From Apostichopus japonicus (taxonomy: Eukaryota > Echinodermata > Holothuroidea > Aspidochirotida > Stichopodidae), in contig NC_092572.1 of assembly GCF_037975245.1 (NCBI RefSeq), positions 26,704,989 through 26,768,988 on the forward strand: a stretch of 64,000 nucleotides of DNA, given 5' to 3'. Shown here one piece after another: positions 1-13,012 of the stretch. The translations under genes were made by a program, and so were the position numbers. A model generated the notes under the pieces. It made no database searches. It was not told the DNA's origin and worked only from the letters and a program-made list of their open reading frames with translations. The stretch's first letter is position 1, and every line of letters begins with the position of its first letter.

Positions 1-238
1 GAGATGCATGGTAACTTGTGGAATATTTAGCTTTTAGCAAAAGTTTCAACAGTGTAGAATCCCTCCCCTCCCCTTCCTCCCTCCCCTCTCTCCCCTCCCG
101 TCCCCTCTCCCCAATGTTAGCAAACTTAACATTTTCTAAAAGTAAATTTATACAACCTTCCCTCCATCGACAGGCGTTTCTGTAAACTAGTACTCTCTCA
201 CAATGTTATTATATTCAAATACTTTTCTAATTTTTCAG
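1..238 (+). other. Intron of POLR2H upstream of the first visible exon
   Basis: Non-coding. A pyrimidine run of about 55 bases (61-118, almost only C and T) lies well before the exon. The acceptor is a T-rich stretch ending in cag at 236-238. Earlier POLR2H exons must lie left of the window. Confidence 0.7.
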
Positions 239-419
239 GAGACAAGTTTCGCTTGGTCTTGTGCACGACCCTCCGTGAGGATGGTATCTCTGACGATGGA
301 CACTTCAGTCCGCTGGACGAGAGCGCCATGACCCGCGCCAACAGCTTCGAATACGTCATGTACGGGAAAGTCTACCGGATAGAGGGCGACGAGACCGCCA
401 CGGAATCTGCCTCCAAACT
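239..419 (+). CDS. POLR2H: POLR2H (RPB8/RPABC3) internal coding exon
   Basis: Encodes the middle of the small subunit shared by RNA polymerases I, II and III, which acts in the nucleus as an OB-fold structural subunit. Seen: after a cag acceptor the exon finishes a split glycine codon and reads [15 protein letters not shown], then [15 protein letters not shown], the most conserved stretch of RPB8, and ends at ESASK plus two bases before a gtgagt donor at 420. Compared with the roughly 150-residue family this covers about residues 53-112. The acidic linker ([18 protein letters not shown]) is the variable part of the family and differs from vertebrates. The reading frame is intact. The two spare bases (ct) join the first base of the exon at 16306 to make leucine, which fixes the splice. 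Confidence 0.97.
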
Positions 420-454
420 GTGAGTAGACGATGAGAATTTACGCAGTGATTTTC

Positions 455-1130
455 TTTGTATCATGCAGTCGGTTATTGTCAAAGCTGGAACAGTGTTCAG
501 TGCTTTATATACTGTACTTCAGGCCATCTTCCAGTCTGCAAGATATTAATCAATTAATCGATCAAACAATTAGTGACAGTTAATTCCAGTGATCTTGCAG
601 TTTGTATCATGCAGTCGGTCAATGCTGGAACAGTGTTCAAAGCTATATACATCAGGCCATCTTCCAGTCTGCAAGATATTAATCAATTAATCGATCAAAC
701 AATTAGTGACAGTTAATTACAGTGATCTTGCAGTTTGTATCATGCAGTCCGTTGTCTCAGCTGAACAGTGTTCAATGCTGTATACTTCAGGCCATCTTCC
801 AGTCTGCAAGATATTAGTCAATCAATCAATTAATTAGTGACAGTTAATTACAGTGATCTTCTTGTTTTATTGATCATGCAGTCAGTCAATGCTGGTCAGT
901 GTTCAATGCTATACTTCAGGCCCCCTTCCAGTCTGCAAGATATTAATCAATCAATCAAACAATTAGTGACAGTTAATTACAGTGATATTGCAGTTTGTAT
1001 CATGCAGTCAGTCAATGCTGGACACTTGGACAGTGTTCAATGATATATACTTCAGGCCCTTCCAGTCTGCAAGATATCAATCAATTAATCAATCAATCAT
1101 ACAATCAATCAATCAATTAATTAATGACAT
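455..1130 (+). repeat. Tandem array, about 5 copies of a 120-146 bp unit
   Basis: Each unit runs from gtatcatgcagtcggt through caggccatcttccagtctgc to an aatcaatc-rich segment and agtgacagttaatt. Copies begin near 458, 605, 736, 872 and 995. The array ends in an (aatc)n tract, and the internal aatcaatc segments suggest growth by slippage. Short open frames in it are accidental. It begins only about 35 bases after the splice donor of the POLR2H exon. Confidence 0.9.
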
Positions 1131-2073
1131 TTACAGAATACAAAAAAACATACAAATAACTCCCTGAAGGCACTGATCAGGCACAAATCACTTCTGACAT
1201 GAATGAGTCCTGAAACAGGTGGGTTTGAATTCTTAAATGTTCCAGTCTACACATTTGTGCCCAGCTTTTCCCACTCCCCACCCACCTCCTCCCACTTCTG
1301 ATCAGAAACGCAAAAGATGACCGATATTTAGTACGACAAGATGGTCTTTCAAATACATTTATTTTGTCTTTGTTGGTTGGGGGAGGGGGAGGGGAGTGAG
1401 GTGGGAGGCCTAGTGCATTTGGATATGATAATGTTGCATGGTCACAAAGTAGTCAGAGTTGCTAGGACATATAAGGATGACTTTTTGTCACTGCATCGTG
1501 GAGACAGGTGGGTCTTTATATGGGCTCCCAAATATGGACAAAAATTCTTATTTATAGGCTTACATGTATATCAAACAGTCTCTAATAATTACATGTTTTT
1601 GTTGAATAAACTGTTGTGTGTGTCACCAGTGCTGTAAAACTAGTGTGGGTGGCACTTGGTATATTCAGTACAGTAATCATGCATATTCATAGTGCACATT
1701 GTTTATTCATGAATGGGCGTATCCATGGTCTTAGTTTATTCTTCGCTTCATGTGTTAGTTTATTCTTTCCTCTTTTTTTTTTCTCTTTTTTTGGGGGATA
1801 CAATATGAGTTTATTCGTGGAGTCAATTAGCAATGTTTAAACTTTTGTATCAGTGAAGTCAGTAACTTCTTCAGGAATCTGTAAGTCTGCACAGTTTATT
1901 ATCTGTCACTTAAAGTGCACATGTCATATAAAGAAGAAAGATAAACAGAACAAGCAGTTGACAGGAAGTGACATGCAGGCAAGGCAGGATAGGGTTTGTC
2001 TTCCTCTATGAATATTCATGACCTTTCCTTTACATGACCTTTGACACTGCTCTTTCTGTGATAACCACATGTT

Positions 2074-2467
2074 CTTCTGTCCCACCCTCCTTCTCCCCTT
2101 GTTCCCTCCCCCCCATCACTCCTCTTCTCACAGCTCTCTTCCACCCCTTTTTTTTTCTCCACACCTTTCTGTCTTTGTCCTTCACCAGTTTATTCCCTAT
2201 CCTGTTCCCTTAATCCTCTCTCTGGGACATCCCTCCACTGTTTATCTCCTACCTCTCCTTTTCCCCTGTTGCTTTCTTCTCTCCACCCCTTGTCTACGAA
2301 TCGCCTTACATCTATCTCTTTGTGTTCACCATGCTCATTAACCTGTCTGTATTCTGTGCATGTTTTTGTCCCTTCTGTTACTGTTACTTGTCATTTAGCC
2401 ACTGAAGAAGATCCTGCTAGGATCGAAACGTCAGGCCAACTTACTTTTACACATTTCCTTTATATAC
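2074..2467 (+). mobile_element. Interspersed retroelement copy A with hammerhead-like hairpin and 36-bp flanking duplication
   Basis: The stretch at 2254-2455 is about 90% identical to the reverse strand of 57533-57722, and its last 100 bases also match the reverse strand of 14357-14472. It is therefore a dispersed element. It lies between two identical 36-bp direct repeats (2038-2073 and 2468-2503), best read as a target-site duplication. Near the 3' end it carries CTGAAGA, a perfect GATCC/GGATC stem with loop TGCTA, then GAAACGTC (2402-2432). This resembles the core of a hammerhead ribozyme such as those in Penelope-like elements. An extra A before the stem and the lack of a stem III loop argue against an active monomeric ribozyme. 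No reverse transcriptase is present. The left half (2074-2253) is a pyrimidine-rich tract. The family assignment is inference. Confidence 0.65.
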
Positions 2468-4190
2468 CCTTTGACACTGCTCTTTCTGTGATAACCACAT
2501 GTTATGTGGTTTTGACTCCGCTAGAGGACTAATTACCTACAGGTATAGATAATAGCCCCCCCCCCCCTCACCCCTGGTAGTCTTTCCATGAAAGCGGTGA
2601 ATTTATATCTTAGGGTGAGGTTTACCAGGCAAATGAGGCTTCATACTTGCCCTAAATCTAAACCGTTCTTCGGGCGGCTATATTTCCTCCAATTGCCACA
2701 TAGACAAAGAAAAACCTGAATTTATGAGATTTTTTTCTGGCTTTTGACTTAATTTCTATCTGACAGGGAGGTTAACGGCTTCAACCATTTCCTTCCTGGT
2801 AACGTTTTCAACAACCTTTTCTTAGAACCTTTAAAAAGAGAAAGAAAAAGAAATACAAAATGGCCAGAGGATCATAATGTTAAAGGGGCTTACAATCATA
2901 TTAAAGTGTTCAAAACAAAACAAAAAAGGAATTATTGCTTGATGGTTAAACTACCAAATAATTCATTCAGTGAAATAACTACCTTGTGAACACATTTTTT
3001 GTTTTCCAATATTTTTTGGTGAAATTTATAGATTGCATTTGACACTGTAAACTTTGTAGTTTCCAAATTCTTGTAGTTCATGGACCTTTGACTAATTTAA
3101 TTGACTAAAGAAATGATCAAAATCAAAATTGGTCAAACCATATATCAGACTCCAAGCCCCCCACCCCCACCTTCCCCACCGCCACCACCGTGCCATCATT
3201 TGTAAACATTTCCATGGAATGAATGATAATCAAAGTAATGAAACCATTTGATGTTTAAAAATTTCATTTCCAGTCCAAAAAATTTGGTTGTCAACTCCTT
3301 ATTTACGATATGAAAAATGACATATATATTGTAGTTGGGTTCGATAACCCCTTTTTATCGCCTATATTACTGTGATACAGTTATGAAGTTGAAGGTTCAC
3401 TGAATTTTATTTAATATTAAAATGATTCCAATTTTCAATCGGATTTTGAGCATTTCATGAACCCAGACACGTAATTTGCAATTTAAATATTAAGAAACCA
3501 AATTTTCAAATTGTTTGGATGTTCATGCCCTCATGATTGGAAATAATTAAAACTTTAAAAACCAGGCTGGATTGAACAGAATTATAAAGAGATTTGATTT
3601 ATTTTTACTCTTGAAAATTTAGCAGTTCAGGAACAGAGAGAGTAAAACAAAAACGGGAAAAATCTACAATTACTGAAGCCATGGGTCAAGTAAAGATTTT
3701 ATAAAACTTTATAATTTGATAAAAAATCTTTGTTCATCATCATTATACAAAGTAAAATTTGAACATATATCCAAGCTAGTGATATGGGTCATAAAGAAGT
3801 GTTTGTTATATTTTTTATGTCAAAACTGAAAAGTTAACTTAAGGAACTCAAAAATAACCCTATGAAACAGCCGAAGACCTACTGTACAATGGGTCTTTCT
3901 GAATACATCTGTACCTGGAAACCAGTTGGGAGAATTTTTTTCTTTTTTATCTTATCCACCACATTAATTAGAAAGCATCCTGTCGTCCAGTAATCTTTCC
4001 TTCAAACAAAGTAGATTGAACTTTGCAGCAAGCTAGGTCACTCCAATTTTGGACACTTTCTTAATCAGCAAAATTTCAGTAATAATTTCTAAGAACAGCT
4101 TTCAAGCTGTTACTTCCCTGATCTGCATTGGTTTTTCCCTACAGTACTGATAACTTGTGCTCTTTTTCAATACCAATTAAGAGGATTAAA

Positions 4191-4220
4191 AAATCAATCA
4201 ATCAATCAATAGATAGATAA
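4191..4220. repeat. AATC/AGAT microsatellite
   Basis: An aatc run followed by agatagata. Simple repeat only. Confidence 0.85.
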
Positions 4221-7200
4221 ATTAGTTTGTGGATTAAGCCAACAGGTAGTGTTTTTTAGCAATACTTTTTACTTTAAATACAGCTCCTGAGTTTCAAAGC
4301 TTAATTAGTCGTAAGTACTAATTAGTCAATTTCATCTCAGTTTTCTCCTGACTGAATAAGCTATAAGATGTATGTATCAGGTAGTTGTACAGTTTAGTTT
4401 AAGTTTCTTGGCCTCATCATCCCCCATCACATTTTGCCTAGAGCTCTAAAAAGTGGTCATTGACTCAATAGTTTTCACTCAAGGGCAATAATTTTGCTCA
4501 GGCTGTGACATGCTTGTGCTATGAGACAAAAAGGTTATCCATCAAGTTCAAATTCCAATGTACAATAAATAGAACGGTAGGATGATTTGGACACAGGGTA
4601 TTCTGATATGTGAACGGTCCTCAGCCTGCCCCCTCTCCTCCCCTCGCCTCCCCTTTCCTCCCCCCCTTACAAATGCTTGTACTGGTCAGTCAAAGTTGGC
4701 TGGACTTATCTACAGTACCCTGCCCTTAGTTGAGCTCACAGACCATTATAGGATCTCGTTCCTAATGTCCTCCCTGAATATAGCATACATGTACATACAG
4801 ACCAACATTCTCTGCCTAAAATCATCCAAAAATAAGTAGATTATTGTTGAGGATCACAAGGTTGGTTCATCCAAAGTGTATGAAGAATAATATCTGTTGT
4901 GACTAAATGCCGAAAGTAGTGAATTTTCAGTTGATAATATCCTACAGCAATGAAAGGAATTATGCCTGGTGTGGCTTTTGGGGTGTGTGGGGAGGGAAGG
5001 AGGGGCAGGGGAAGGGATGGTAAGTTGGGATGTCAAGTGGCAAAACTTTTTATCTTCCAAGTTTAAAAAAAGAATCCACTCTTTTCTCTTCATAAAGTTG
5101 CTACCCTTAACTTCTTTCTGTATTTTTCGTCATGAGATAAAAGACCCAACTCTTTTTCCTTGTTTTGTACCTCCTTCCCCACAACCCCCCCCCCCCAAAT
5201 CCTTCTCTGATATCACTTCCCTCCCTCATAAACCTGTTTTTTTTCCAGATACAAAGACCTTTAAAGCTGAGTGTACTCTTGGTTATTATTCTTAATAGGA
5301 AAATGATGTAAATATTACACCCACATAATTTGTACATTGCTTTAAAGCAGCTAAAATCTTTACATTCTCCCCTCCCCCCCCTCCCACATTTTGAAGCAAA
5401 AAATCTTACCCTATTTAAAAGAAAAGAAAGACAAAAGTTTTCAGAATTTTGAATATGTCGTTATCATCGTCATAGTAGCACTAGTTTTGAATATCAGTAC
5501 ATTCTCATGTAGCTTGAATCGTTGAAAAGTTGAATTTCATTTCTGCAGTTCATTACTAAGTTGCTCGATTTCCTGGTTGTATTATAATACCCTAGTACTT
5601 TATATATACTGTGCACAGTTATTGTCCTGCTGATAAACCATGGATGCATACAGTATGTACAGTAAATTCACTACAGTATGTGATCAATAATTGGATCAAT
5701 AAGGCCACACAGTTTATCTTTAACCGATCAAAACCATTGATGGGGGGGTGGGTGGGGGGTGGAAGAAGACAGTGGTTACCCCCTTTTCTTTCTTTCTGCC
5801 CCCTTCTGTTAAATTATCAATTGGACCGCTCCTGTCATCCTCCACTGTTAGTTTATAGTTGATACCCAATATCCTCTAACTCAGATGAACAGTATATCAG
5901 TCCAGATTTGAAAGTTCTATGGCTTATAAAATGTGGTTTTCTAGTTGATTTCCTGTTCCATGTGTTTATCAACTGGAACAGCATCTCTTCCTTTTTAAAT
6001 GTAAGTTTTAGTGGCTGCTGATACAACCACTTCTTCTAACTTATCATCTATTTCCAATCCAACACAGATTTCTTTGAATTTCCCCTGTGTGAATGGCTAT
6101 TTTATATAATGCATCCTTCTCTTATTGGTTAATTCTTTGTAGATAAAGAACCCACTATCTATCCCTGTCAGCTGTACTGCAAGCTGTTCTGGGTTCTATT
6201 TTAGCTATAAAGCGTATCAAAAACCACGACCAGGTCTCTCTCTCGCCCTATCCCTTATTAGTCCTTTTTTTTGTGTGTCTTTTTGTGACTTCCTCTTTGC
6301 ACTCGGTAAAAAACTGATTCCCTTTTTCCTCTTTTTACTTTGTCTGAAATTTATGTAAATTAGTCAGTCACGAGGCAGGAAGTGGGTGTAATAAAGGTCG
6401 GAGTACTTCCTGTCTGTGATTAGCAGGCTCACTCGCAATATGCTAGGAGATAGCACAGCAGTTCCCACATTGACATTGTCCTGTACAGACGCATTTCCTT
6501 ATAAAGCCCACCGTAGCGTAGCTGCAACCTATCAGAACCACGAGGAGGGAGCGAAAGCGATAGTCTGTACAAAAAGGGAGGGTAACTCTCTGGGCGGCAA
6601 ACGGGTCACATACTCGGAAGTTAGAAGGCAGCTCAATATTTTGTGGATTTCTCGAAGGCTTTCCTGTGTATATAGGTTAGCGAGCTCATTGCTACATATA
6701 GCAACGTGGCACGGGTGTTTCCACGCAGGCGTACAGCAGCGCCATCGAGCAAGCGGTTCCGAATGTGTTCGTCCGACATACAGAAAAAGGGAGGTAACCT
6801 TTTTCTCTCAGTAGTAGTTACGATCAGACGTCAGAAAGCAACATTTATTCGCCTAGTCAGTCTGCTTACGGTGGGTAGCGTCTTGTTCTAATATAGGGAG
6901 TTTGTTATGCTGGTATTTTTGGCAAGGAACAATAAAATAAAATACTTTGTCAGTTTATGCAACAGCTTCGCTAAGGGAAATGGGCAGAAGCAAGTCAAAC
7001 ATTTTCAGAATGGATTTTCAATTTTTGTCGATCTGAAATGGACTCGATGCTAGTTAGTACAAATGTCCAAACTTGCATTATAATGCAGTGTTCAAGCCGA
7101 TCACATGATCAGAGGGGAAGGTTAAAAGTTCACAGATGCGTCGGTGTACGAAGGTAGCGTGGACTCCCAGAGACACACCTAAAAAGTTTCCGCATGGAAG

Positions 7201-10200
7201 GAAGCTTTTGAAGCCAGCTCTGTCGTGCTCGTGTTAGAATCCTTCGTTGCGAAACTGAAAGAGCAACTTTAGCGTTAACAGACTTCTTTAATTTCATGTG
7301 AGATAGTCGCTTGGAATACTGCATATTTTCAGATCGGTAAAATTCTTTTCTTGGGGACGTTCAAATTGTAGAGACACTCAGAGTGCTTTAAATCTGTGTC
7401 CTTGTCAGTTATACTCGAACCTGTCGAGGCATACTAGATGTAAACTGTTCAATTGTGTCTGGTACTTTATCCACAGAACATTTTAATTTTTGATTTTATT
7501 CTTCTTCTCCAAGATAAGTCTTTCTATCTCCGTACCTATATTTCAAAGATTGTATCTAAAAATCGGTCACTTCTTTTTTAACATGTATCTCAGAATTCTA
7601 TAGGGCTGTAGTATTTTTCTATGCATTCAAATTTTTATTGCAACATTCAAACCTTTGAATCAACTTAAACTTTGGCCTCTAGCCTAGATTATTTGTTTGA
7701 AAGATTGTTGAGTTGCAATTTTCAGATTAGTACCCAATTGTTTTAGATTCTGTCTAAAAGTATTATTTCAAATTTTTGCATTAGACTGAGAAGTCGGTTA
7801 TAATATGCCTATTTTATTGTTGTTGGTGTGTGCGTGTATGTGTGTGTGTTGGTGTGTTTGTGTGACTATCTTTTCTGTAATTTTGGAAGCTATTCAGTCG
7901 TCACGGATCGCCGAAGTGTCTCCGCACCATCTGTTTAGCGAGAGTTGATTAGTAGACTCGTCACCAAGTAGGTCGTAGTATCCAGTTAAGAAAAAACCAC
8001 GGCACTAATTTAACAGACCAGTAGTGTTCGTTCATGGAAGAAGAAGAAGTAGAATTTAGAAGCAGTTTGTCGCATTCATAATATCTTTTCTCGAGATATT
8101 TTTTTCTTCATTTTCCTACAGTATATTTCTTTTGTTTAAATCTTGTGTAGGATGTGTCTAAAGCCATTTAACCGGTTGGGTTGTTTTATATTTCTGTTTT
8201 TTTTTTTTTTTTCGTCTGTGGCGAAAAGCGAAAAAGAATCTGATTGGCTAGCTATAGACAGAAAGGAGAAGTCTCATCTGATGATCACGATAGGGGCTTT
8301 TTGTCGTGCGTTTTTCGCTGGTAGGATATATGCAGTGCAATATATATGTTAGAGCCTAGCTACTCTGTAGAGAAAATTGTGTGGATCAAGGCATACATCA
8401 TTAGCTATTTGAACTGACTAGTGGTCTCCTCATGGTACTGCCTACCAGCTTTTTTTCTTCACTTTGGCTGTGAAAATTTTTGCAGGTATAAAAATCTTCT
8501 TGAATAATTTGCCTTTCCTGTGGTTTCAGCTAAGGTTTTTCTACAGTGCGGCCCTTTGTGTAAGTTCTGTTTAAGGGACTGCTTACCTAACACAGCTTAT
8601 CTCTGATGTCGGTTGATACTGCAGTAGTCGATCATTGGCACTTTCAAGTTTGCTCTCTTATTCTCTCTCTGGAGTTAAGCAATTTTAGTTTTCCTTGTGC
8701 CTGGTAACGCTTCCAATTTTCCATCATATTTTCCTTTGAAGGGAAAGGCATTTAGTTAAAGTTTTTTGGCTAAAACTAGGTGAAAAATAGGTGTGCAAAT
8801 TTTAAAAATTGTGTGGTTCTACTAAATGTTAGATTCGAGTGGGTGATGTGCTATCATTTCTTTGTCTGGGACTCTGGCGGCCATCTTTGTTACCGTGGCA
8901 AAGTTGATGTGTTGGAGTGTTACAGCAACTCTTTGTGCAATTCAAGTGCTTTTCTCATTTGCCAGCTAGTAGTAGAAGAAGGAGTCTTTATTTTTCTTCT
9001 GAAATTATAGATCTTTCTTGATTTATTCAAACTTGTTGCTTTTTTTTTCTAACTGCTTCTAAGAAATTTGGCCCTTGTTTTGTCTGCCTATGTTCTGTTC
9101 TCCTTCTTCGAAGTGAGATTTTTTAGATTAGATTTGGTTTAATTTCCCCTGCTGCTGTCTTGTTCATTCAGTTAAGCTGTATTTGGTAGATAAGGCTTTT
9201 TCAATTTTGTTTCTCTCTGAAGATCAGAAGGAGAATTAATTTGTTGACTTCCTGTTATATGAATCCCTCAGCCTTGTTCTTTGTTAGGTTTTTTTTCTTT
9301 CTGAAAAGTTGCTCAGGAGTTGTGGGGTTTCCACACGGGCTCCGATGCATACCTTAGATGAATCATCTAGAAATGCTGCCTTCGCAGTGGACCAGGAGGT
9401 ACTATTCACGTTCGGTTTTGCATAACTTCGTGAATACATCTGCTGGTCTATTGAGAAGGCTAGCCAACTCTCAACTCTGCTTCGATCTTCCCAACGAATA
9501 AGTTGGACGGGAAAGTAAGTATTTGTGCCATGCATGCTCGCTCTTGTTGCTATTGCTCTCCAACTTCTGTTTATTGGTATTTGGAAAATTCTTGGAAAGT
9601 TTTTTTCTCTCTCTTAAGTGACCGTGGAACAAAGGAAAATTCAAATAAATAAGTAATGCTTGTCAATTGCTAATTTTTATATATGTATATGGTTGTTGGG
9701 AGATACTGATGTTTTATTACGGAGAACTAAATCTTGCTATTGAGAGCAAGCCACAAATAAAATCAGCAAAACCGTAAAAACTTTTCTCGTCTCGAATCTA
9801 TCCTTCTTCAGGCTCTACAACCTTCCATCTTTGCTTTTACAACTTTCCACAGCAAGTTAGAATCCCCACCAAGCCCCCCCCCCCCCTCCACTCAGTCCTC
9901 AAGTGGTACTTTGGCTGGACTTTATTATTTTCACAAAAAGTTTTTTTTCATTTTCCATTTAAAAGGGATTTGTCATTCCATAGTTATATGCTACTATTCA
10001 GGCAGCTATTAGATATTAGGAAAATTTAGTCCAGATGGATGTATGATCCACCAGAACAAGATCCCTGTATATTGTTCTGTGCACCCCACCCCTTCCCCTT
10101 ACCTCCAACATTCCCTCATCATGTGCTATAATAGTTAGCTGCCCCAGATACAGAAAAGCCTTAATAATGCAGCCATTATGAGAATGAAATGCCTATCCCC

Positions 10201-12330
10201 TCCTTCTGCCCCTCCCCCCACCCCCTTCTCCTCTACTACAATCTAATAAAGTAACCCTTCATCCTCGAGAAAGAAAAACATAAATGAAAACAAAAAGATT
10301 ACTTGGCCTCCAACTTGAAGAGGACAGCATCGCTGGCCGGCCTTCAAATAATAAGATTCTCTGTCACACAAGGTGTGCCACATTTGAACAAAAAAAGAAA
10401 AAGAAAAGAGGGACACAGTGACATCCAACAAGGAATACAATTTATCGTCCCTGTCGCATTATGGACAGTACACAACGAGTTCCAGGAGGACACAATGAAC
10501 AAATCTATATGAACGGTACGACCAAATCTGTACAACATGCGTGAACTTTATCAGTACATCTTTTAGGACGCTATGACACTATGATCATATGAAATGCAGT
10601 AGGTTGGGTTCATTTGTGGAGGTGGGTGAGGGTGTTAATATCTTACGGCCTCACAGTTTCCTAGTTCAACCGAAAAAGAAATATTGCATCTGAAAAGTTG
10701 GCTTACATAGAGATTTTGTAAGAAAGGGTAGAAGTTGGGGAGAAGGGTGACATATTGTTCTCAATACCTCATAACTAATAAAAAATTAAATATGCAAAAT
10801 TTCTGTTGAAGATGTTGTAGAATTAACTCCATATTTAAAATGGACTTGCTCATTAATTAGTGATGAGGGGTCAATTTTTTTTTAAATGTGACATTGCAGT
10901 CAACTTGTGGAATGCAACAATTGTCTTTGCTGAAGTTTTTATAATACAATAGTTTGTTGTTACTGTATGTACCACATGGATCTTTAAGTTTGGTTGGGAG
11001 GGAGATCATCCACCTGGTGTTCTCTCCCTCCCCTCACCCCTAGGGTGTTGGGCAGCAATATAGTGCAATGTTTCACATCAGTAGACACTTGTCTGACCAC
11101 CAGACCACACCCCAACCCTTATGTTCATTTCAAACCTGATAAGGGGTGATCTCTAGTTAAGTTTTGAATATTGCACATGTGGTTCGGATTGTAATTAAGA
11201 TGAAACAAAAATTTAAAAAAACCAATCCAAGATGCTTAGTTAACAACCCAATTAATCATCCCGAGGATGCGAGCAATTACTAGAGACACATTTTGAAAAC
11301 TAATTGCAATATCTCAACTTGAGGTGGTGGAAGCATGGTGTGATGAAAAAATATTGTAAAAAAAAAACAAAAAAACATTGGCACTTGATGAAATTATTTT
11401 TCTGATTTGTAGAGCCTGTGATAGTCAAACCATTTTCACTCCTCAGTTTAATAGTGTTACATAACTCATTCTCGGTTCAGAAAAATTGTTTTTCTTGTCA
11501 AATCGAGCAAATCGTTCAGATCCAAAGTAGGTTTCCAGTTCCTTCCCACCCCCTCCTTTGCTCCCCACCGTAACGATTTCCTACTTTTGGCAAGTCCCCC
11601 AAAACACTGCGAAATATGTCAGTTTCATCTGATCCAGATTCATAACATATCCTTGCATTCAAACAATCTTTCTTTCTTTTTTGAACAATTCTGCAAATTT
11701 TGTTTTATCCCAATTAGCGTTAAAAACTTTTCCTTTGTCTATTTCCAATTAAAACTGCTAATATAATCTTTGAATTTATTTGTCCATGTTTTTTTTTTTT
11801 CTTTTTGGATTGGGCATTTCTGCAACTGGCTTCAAGATCAAAATGATACCCTTGGGACTCATGTGAGGGTTTTTTCCCCTTTGGTTTTGCTACATGTTCA
11901 ATCATATATGTTATGTATGTATTGATGTCTTCATTTTTTTCCACATCATAAACTCTGTTCGTTCAAGCAGTTAATATTTAGAATCCCCAAAAAGTAGGGA
12001 ACCAAAAAAATTGAGCGAGGAATATGAAAAGATCGCTTCTTTTTCTCAAAATGGTCGCCGACTAGAATTTTTCTCAGCAAATGTATCACGTCTAATCTCT
12101 GATCTCGTCGCGAGACGGTAAGGGGACAAGGTCACGAATAAATATGTCAGGGATTTTGTCGTTCCTCTCTCGGACGGCGATTACTGGCAGAGTATTTTAA
12201 AGTCCATCAATTTTTCAGTCCGTGTTAGATCGGTCACCGTGGCTAAATGAGGTCTTTAGGTCTTGCCACCTCCTGATTATAATTGCGAATGCAATCTGCG
12301 GCCGTAGACGTACTCCGGTACGAAACGAGA

Positions 12331-12361
<31 letters not shown>

Positions 12362-12364
12362 ATA
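12331..12364. repeat. (TA)n microsatellite
   Basis: About 11 uninterrupted TA units followed by tgtatgtgtatatg, at the edge of a CpG-richer patch. Confidence 0.9.
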
Positions 12365-12964
12365 TGTTTTTCTGTGTTCGGCTGTTAGAACCCCTCTGAC
12401 TGGAGCTGACTCATGTTAGCTGTCAACACCTCTAGTTTTTGGATGAGGGGAAAAGATACATAAAGAAATTGTGAGAGAGCATTTAGGTGGATAAGATTGG
12501 TATATATATAGATATATATAGATGCCGGTTTAGTGTGTAGAAATTGGTAGTAGGTAAAGACGTATGATATCTATGACTCAGGTGAAGAGAGGTGATGCAT
12601 GCAGCATCATATGCAACGGAGGAGGAGCAATCATAGAGAGGATGGAAATGTGATGTCATGCATCGTTGTTTTAAAGGGGAACGTCAAAATTGGCACAAAA
12701 TTTGTCGGAAATTAATAAACTGTGGGTCGGCCGTCAAGAAAACAGATACTGTCAGTCCAGACTGTTGTATTTCTAATAGTGATTTTCAATGTTGAATGAA
12801 ATTAATGTCAACTGAGGTTCACTAATTTATGAAAGTGGCTGGACTACTTAGACTAACACTGAATTTAATAGAGGTCAACATAATAGAGGTCATTACGAAG
12901 GTGGCTGGACTACAGAGGTGAAAGCACAATGGTGAAAGGACGGTGGTGTAATAATTTACAAAAT

Positions 12965-13012
12965 CTGTCTAGCTATCTGTCTATCTATCCATCTGTCTAT
13001 CTATCCATACAC
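12965..13012. repeat. (CTAT/CTGT)n microsatellite
   Basis: Runs of ctgtctat and ctatccat, a degenerate tetranucleotide repeat in the POLR2H intron. Confidence 0.85.

Noticed and set aside
3335-3358. tRNA-like B box gggttcgataacccc followed by a T run
   Set aside because: No A box, acceptor stem or anticodon arm can be folded upstream.
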